From positions 434,001-498,000 of the forward strand of contig CAJXYU010000003.1 in the NCBI GenBank assembly GCA_913063155.1: a stretch of DNA of 64,000 nt, given 5' to 3'. A model generated the notes under the pieces. It was not told the origin of the DNA, did no database searches, and saw nothing but the letters and a program-made list of their open reading frames with translations. Numbering within the stretch: the first letter of the stretch is position 1; the number at the start of each line of letters is the position of its first letter. This DNA is from an uncultured Desulfovibrio sp. GTDB lineage: Bacteria > Desulfobacterota > Desulfovibrionia > Desulfovibrionales > Desulfovibrionaceae. A program made the position numbers and the translations under genes. Below, piece after piece: positions 60,019 to 64,000 of the stretch.

Positions 60019-60261
60019 CTAGTAAACGTCTTTTTCCCACCCCAACGACTTCAGGCAACGCTCATAAACGTCTTGACGCATAGCCTCATTCTCCGGGTTG
60101 TCCGCAAAGGTCTCATTCACTTCCTTGAGGCACTGTGCGGAATGCTCTTCGAACACCTCGTCCTCTTCTCTGGGGTCGGCAATGTTGGGGTGCGACCACT
60201 TGGAGGAAAAACACCCGCCCAGGAACACCAGCAGCAACAACATGACAGCGATTCGTTTCAT
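60019..60261 (-). CDS. Small lipoprotein, hypothetical
   Basis: MKRIAVMLLLLVFLGGCFSS lipobox. Confidence 0.7.
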   Translation of the reverse strand: MKRIAVMLLLLVFLGGCFSSKWSHPNIADPREEDEVFEEHSAQCLKEVNETFADNPENEAMRQDVYERCLKSLGWEKDVY

Positions 60262-60273
60262 GACTTCTCTTCT

Positions 60274-61266
60274 CTATTCTTCCTTGAGCTCACGGCCCAT
60301 GAGCTCGATTACAGCATCGCCAGGATCCTTGCCTTCGTAAATGATTTTATAGACCTGTTCGGTGATGGGCAGTTCCACGCCGATCGTCTTCGAAAGCTCA
60401 AACAGGGAGCGGGTGGTCTTGACCCCTTCGGCCACGGCCTGCATCTCGCCCACAATATCGTCGAGCTTCATGCCCTGCCCCAGCTTGAGCCCCACCTGGC
60501 GGTTGCGGGACAGATCGCCCGTACAGGTCAGCACCAGGTCGCCCATGCCGGAAAGCCCCATGAAGGTTTTCACGTCCGCGCCCATGGCGACGCCCAAGCG
60601 GCTCATCTCGGCCAGCCCTCGGGTAATGAGCGCAGCGCGAGCGTTGGTGCCGAACTCCAGGCCGTCGGCTATGCCCGTGGCTATGGCCATGACGTTCTTG
60701 ACCGCTCCCCCGAGTTCCACTCCTCGGTAATCGACGCTGGAATAGACGCGGAAAAAGGAATTGGAAAAGAGTTCGCGCAGTTTTTTTCCCAGTGCCTGGT
60801 CTTCGCAGCCCAAAGACACGGACGTAGGACATTCCCTGCCCACCTCATTGGCGAAGGACGGACCGGAGAGCACCGCATACCGGGGCTTTTTATCTCCCAG
60901 GGCCTCGGTCACCACCTGGGACATGGGGGACAGGCTGCCCAGTTCGATGCCCTTGCTGGCGCAGACGACGACAGGCTCCTGAGGAAAAAGATCCCGGCAA
61001 TTCTCCAGGAAACCGCGCAGGAACTGGCTGGGGACCACCACAAGAAAGACGTCCGCCCCGTCCAAAGCTTCGGACACGTCGCCGGTCATTTCCAGGTCCG
61101 GGCTCAAACCGATGCCCGGCAGGTACTCCCTGTTTTCCCGCAATTCGCGCATGCGGTTCACCAAATCGGAGTTGCGGGCCCAGAGCACGACTTGCCGCCC
61201 GGTCTTGGCCAGCATGTCGGCCAGGGCCGTTCCCCATGCGCCCGCACCAAATACCGCTGTTTTCAT
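60274..61266 (-). CDS. gpsA: NAD(P)H-dependent glycerol-3-phosphate dehydrogenase
   Basis: AVFGAGAWGTALADMLAKTGRQVVLWAR; GLSGMGDLVLTCTGDLSRNRQVG. Confidence 0.97.
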   Translation of the reverse strand: MKTAVFGAGAWGTALADMLAKTGRQVVLWARNSDLVNRMRELRENREYLPGIGLSPDLEMTGDVSEALDGADVFLVVVPSQFLRGFLENCRDLFPQEPVVVCASKGIELGSLSPMSQVVTEALGDKKPRYAVLSGPSFANEVGRECPTSVSLGCEDQALGKKLRELFSNSFFRVYSSVDYRGVELGGAVKNVMAIATGIADGLEFGTNARAALITRGLAEMSRLGVAMGADVKTFMGLSGMGDLVLTCTGDLSRNRQVGLKLGQGMKLDDIVGEMQAVAEGVKTTRSLFELSKTIGVELPITEQVYKIIYEGKDPGDAVIELMGRELKEE

Positions 61267-61302
61267 GAGTTCGGTCTCTCCTCAAAGTCAGAGTGAATCG
61301 GG

Positions 61303-62544
61303 TCAGGGCTTTTCCGCCCAAAGAATGAATACCGGATTTTGGGCCTTGAAGCGCAAATCCCCCGCCAGCCTGTCCGCGGAGTTGGCCTGGAACTGGGTGA
61401 CCCCGAAATGCCAGCCCGCCTTCTCGAAAGAGGTTCGGGCAAGAAGCAGGGTCTCCAGCAGGATGCAATGAATGACCATACGACCGCCCGGTTTCAGGCG
61501 TTCGCAGGCAAGATCCAGCAGATCGTTTTGCAGGTTGGATTCACCCCCCAACCCGCCACCGATGAAAATACGGTCCGGGTCGGGCAGATCGCCCAGGCAG
61601 TCGGGCATCTGTCCGTGCACCACCTCCACCATCCAGGCGCCGGTACGCCGCTGGTTCTCGCGAATCATGGCTGCACGGGTCTTGTTGCGCTCCACCGCGT
61701 AGACATTGCCGGCCCGGGCCAGATGCGAGGCCTCGATGGCCACCGCGCCGCTTCCCGCGCCCAGATCCCAAACCACGGACTCCTGCTCCACGGCCAGCAG
61801 GGAAAGCCCTGCCGCGCGCACGGGCAGCTTGGTGATCAGTCCGCGCTGATGCAGATAATAATGATCGGGGATACCCAGATGCAAAGTCAATTCCGGCGGG
61901 TATTCCCGCTCCAGGAAAATGATGTTCAGCGGTGAAAACTCCATGCCCCAGGTTTCCTGCAACCCGAGTTGGCGCACCCTTTCTTCGGGTGTTCCCAGGT
62001 TTTCCAGCACGGTCATGGTAAAGCCGTCGGCCCCGCGTTGCAGCATGGCCTTGGCCACCTCGACCGGACCGTTGACCTCGTCCGTGAACACGGCGATGGT
62101 CTCGGAGTGCACCAGAGCAGAATAAAGCGGCGTGAAGTCGTCGCGGCCGTGCAGGGAGACGAAGGCCGTTTTTTCCCAAGGCACTCCCAACCGCGCCGCC
62201 GCCAGTTGCACCGTGCTCAATGAAGGCAGCACCAGAATGTTTTCCCGACCGAATTCGCGGGAAAGCCTGTGTCCGATGCCGAAAAAGAGCGGGTCGCCAT
62301 CGGCCAGCACCACCACGCGCTTGCCGCTGGCGGCCACGGACCGAATGGTCTCCATGATGCCGTCCAGAGGGGAGGAGATGACCAGCCGTTCGGCGGCGGG
62401 GCAGAACTCGGTCGGACATGCGTCCAAAAGGCGACGTCCACCAACTGCGAGGGCCGCCCCTTGCAACAGGGATCGGGCTTCGCTGTCCAGGTCCAGGCTC
62501 CCGGGCCGCATCCCAAGGATATATATGGGTTCCGTGAAAGGCAT
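61303..62544 (-). CDS. cbiET: Precorrin-6Y C5,15-methyltransferase (decarboxylating), CbiE-CbiT fusion
   Basis: LADGDPLFFGIGHRLSREFG (CbiE); SVVWDLGAGSGAVAIEASHLARAGNVYAVERN (CbiT). Confidence 0.94.
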   Translation of the reverse strand: MPFTEPIYILGMRPGSLDLDSEARSLLQGAALAVGGRRLLDACPTEFCPAAERLVISSPLDGIMETIRSVAASGKRVVVLADGDPLFFGIGHRLSREFGRENILVLPSLSTVQLAAARLGVPWEKTAFVSLHGRDDFTPLYSALVHSETIAVFTDEVNGPVEVAKAMLQRGADGFTMTVLENLGTPEERVRQLGLQETWGMEFSPLNIIFLEREYPPELTLHLGIPDHYYLHQRGLITKLPVRAAGLSLLAVEQESVVWDLGAGSGAVAIEASHLARAGNVYAVERNKTRAAMIRENQRRTGAWMVEVVHGQMPDCLGDLPDPDRIFIGGGLGGESNLQNDLLDLACERLKPGGRMVIHCILLETLLLARTSFEKAGWHFGVTQFQANSADRLAGDLRFKAQNPVFILWAEKP

Positions 62545-62661
62545 GGTTTCTCTTGTAACGCGGAAGCGTCTCGGGGGAAAGGGCTTTCAGCGGCAGGGCC
62601 CCGCCGCCCCGAAACGAGGAATTCCTTGCCTTTGACGGCGCGAGCGGTCACATTCAGTGCC

Positions 62662-63954
62662 ATGTCTACCCGGGAACAGGACAAGGGCCTGTGGTCGTGG
62701 ACCTTCTACGACTGGGCCAACTCAGCATTCGCCACACTGGTGCAGACCTTCATCTTCGCCGCCTACTTCACGCGCTCCGTGGCCGCGGACGAGGCCTCGG
62801 GAACGGCGCTGTGGGGCAATATGATGGGCGTGGCCGGATTGTTCATCGGGCTGGGTGGCCCCATCATGGGAGCGGTCGCCGATCGCACCGGGCGCCGAAA
62901 ACCCTGGATTGCAGTATTCTCGGCCCTCTGCATCACGGCCACCGCCATGCTCTGGTTCGTGGAACCGGACGCCTCCTGGATATGGCCCGCCCTGATCCTG
63001 ACCGGCATCGGCACCATCGGCTCCGAATACGCCAACATCTTTTACAACGCCATGTTGCCCGACCTGGCAGAGTCCGACCGCATGGGGCGCTGGTCCGGCT
63101 GGGGCTGGGGCATGGGCTACGCAGGCGGCCTCATCTGCCTGGTGCTGGCCCTCTACGGGTTCGTGGACAAGAACGCCTTCCTGCCCATTCCGCACGGCAA
63201 CGCCATGCACGTGCGGGCCACCATGTTCCTCGCGGCCGGCTGGTATCTGGTCTTCTGCCTGCCCCTGTTCCTGCGCACAAAAGACACCCCGCCCACGGGG
63301 CGGTCGTTCGTCCGGGCCCTGCACGAAGCCACGGCGCAACTGGCCGATTCCCTGCGGCACGTCCGAAACTACAGGAGCATCGCCCTCTTCCTGTTGGCCC
63401 GAATGCTCTACAACGACGGTCTGACCACCATGTTCGCTTTCGGCGGCATCTATGCGGCAGGGACCTTCGGCATGGGGCCGAGCGAAGTGATCGTTTTCGG
63501 CATCGGACTCAACGTCACGGCCGGTCTCGGGGCAGCCGCCTTCGCCTGGCTGGACGACAAGGCCGGACCACGCAAGGTCATCCTCTGGTCCCTGGCGGGG
63601 CTCATCGTTCCCGGCGTGTCCATCCTGCTCGTGGACTCCAAAGTCCTGTTCTGGATTTTCGGCCTGACGCTGGGTATATTCGTAGGCCCGGCGCAGGCCT
63701 CCAGCCGCACCTGGCTGGCGCATACCGCCCCGAAGGAACTGCAGAACCAGATGTTCGGGCTCTTCGCCCTGTCCGGAAAAATCACCAGCTTTGCAGGGCC
63801 GCTGCTGGTCGGTTGGTTGACCTTCATCAGCGGCAGCCAGCGCGTGGGCATGTCGGCGGTCATCGCCCTGTTCGCGGCCGGATTCCTGCTCATGCTCGCC
63901 GTACCACAAGTGACTGCTGTAACAAATCCCCAAGGAGATTCCATACATGGCTGA
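62662..63954 (+). CDS. MFS transporter, UMF1/Atg22-like
   Basis: LWSWTFYDWANSAFATLVQTFIFAAYFTRSVA; GPIMGAVADRTGRRKPWIAVFS; GLFALSGKITSFAGPLLVGWL. Confidence 0.93.
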   Translation: MSTREQDKGLWSWTFYDWANSAFATLVQTFIFAAYFTRSVAADEASGTALWGNMMGVAGLFIGLGGPIMGAVADRTGRRKPWIAVFSALCITATAMLWFVEPDASWIWPALILTGIGTIGSEYANIFYNAMLPDLAESDRMGRWSGWGWGMGYAGGLICLVLALYGFVDKNAFLPIPHGNAMHVRATMFLAAGWYLVFCLPLFLRTKDTPPTGRSFVRALHEATAQLADSLRHVRNYRSIALFLLARMLYNDGLTTMFAFGGIYAAGTFGMGPSEVIVFGIGLNVTAGLGAAAFAWLDDKAGPRKVILWSLAGLIVPGVSILLVDSKVLFWIFGLTLGIFVGPAQASSRTWLAHTAPKELQNQMFGLFALSGKITSFAGPLLVGWLTFISGSQRVGMSAVIALFAAGFLLMLAVPQVTAVTNPQGDSIHG

Positions 63955-64000
63955 CTTCCATCTCTTTCTGAACGACGAAGAAAAGACCTACCTCAGGGAT
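63947..64000 (+). CDS. N-terminal fragment of a downstream gene (18 codons; AMMECR1-type N-terminus possible)
   Basis: ATG behind AAGGAGATTCC overlapping upstream stop by 8 nt; MADFHLFLNDEEKTYLRD. Confidence 0.4.
   Translation, partial: MADFHLFLNDEEKTYLRD

Noticed and set aside
58909-61296. 795-aa plus-strand ORF antisense to the SDR gene and gpsA
   Set aside because: Shadow ORF spanning several genuine genes and intergenic gaps.

Overview
This 64-kb window is chromosomal sequence, probably from a Desulfovibrio/Pseudodesulfovibrio-type Desulfobacterota genome. That lineage call is inferred from gene content and order, since no search was run. Most of it is core genome: rpmB, yceD-rpmF-plsX-fabH-fabG-acpP-fabF, glyA, riboflavin genes, nusB-leuS, lptE-holA-radC-acyP-lon, hemC, dxs-ispA-xseB, xseA, proS-ispG, rubrerythrin, cbiD, gpsA and cobL/cbiET. 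I recognised no rRNA, tRNA, CRISPR array, prophage or transposase. The most interesting items are: (1) a candidate sigma54-dependent small RNA at about 9249-9350 (minus strand). Its promoter matches the zraP-like promoter at 930-947 at 16 of 18 positions, it has similar TGCACA/TGTGCA upstream elements, a 5' hairpin, a CU-rich anti-Shine-Dalgarno-like segment and an intrinsic terminator. This suggests a ZraPSR-like envelope/metal-stress regulon with an RNA arm. (2) A two-gene, PilZ-controlled, Alg44/Alg8-like exopolysaccharide synthase in which the glycosyltransferase is fused to a C-terminal beta-helix domain. (3) A FliA (sigma28)-type promoter in front of an uncharacterised 68-aa protein. (4) A family of about 120-bp dispersed palindromic repeats with four diverged copies, one of which abuts the stop codon of the Alg8-like fusion gene. 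(5) Several palindromic operators (rubrerythrin, methyltransferase-TetR). All calls come from reading the sequence and supplied ORFs; no database or folding tools were used.
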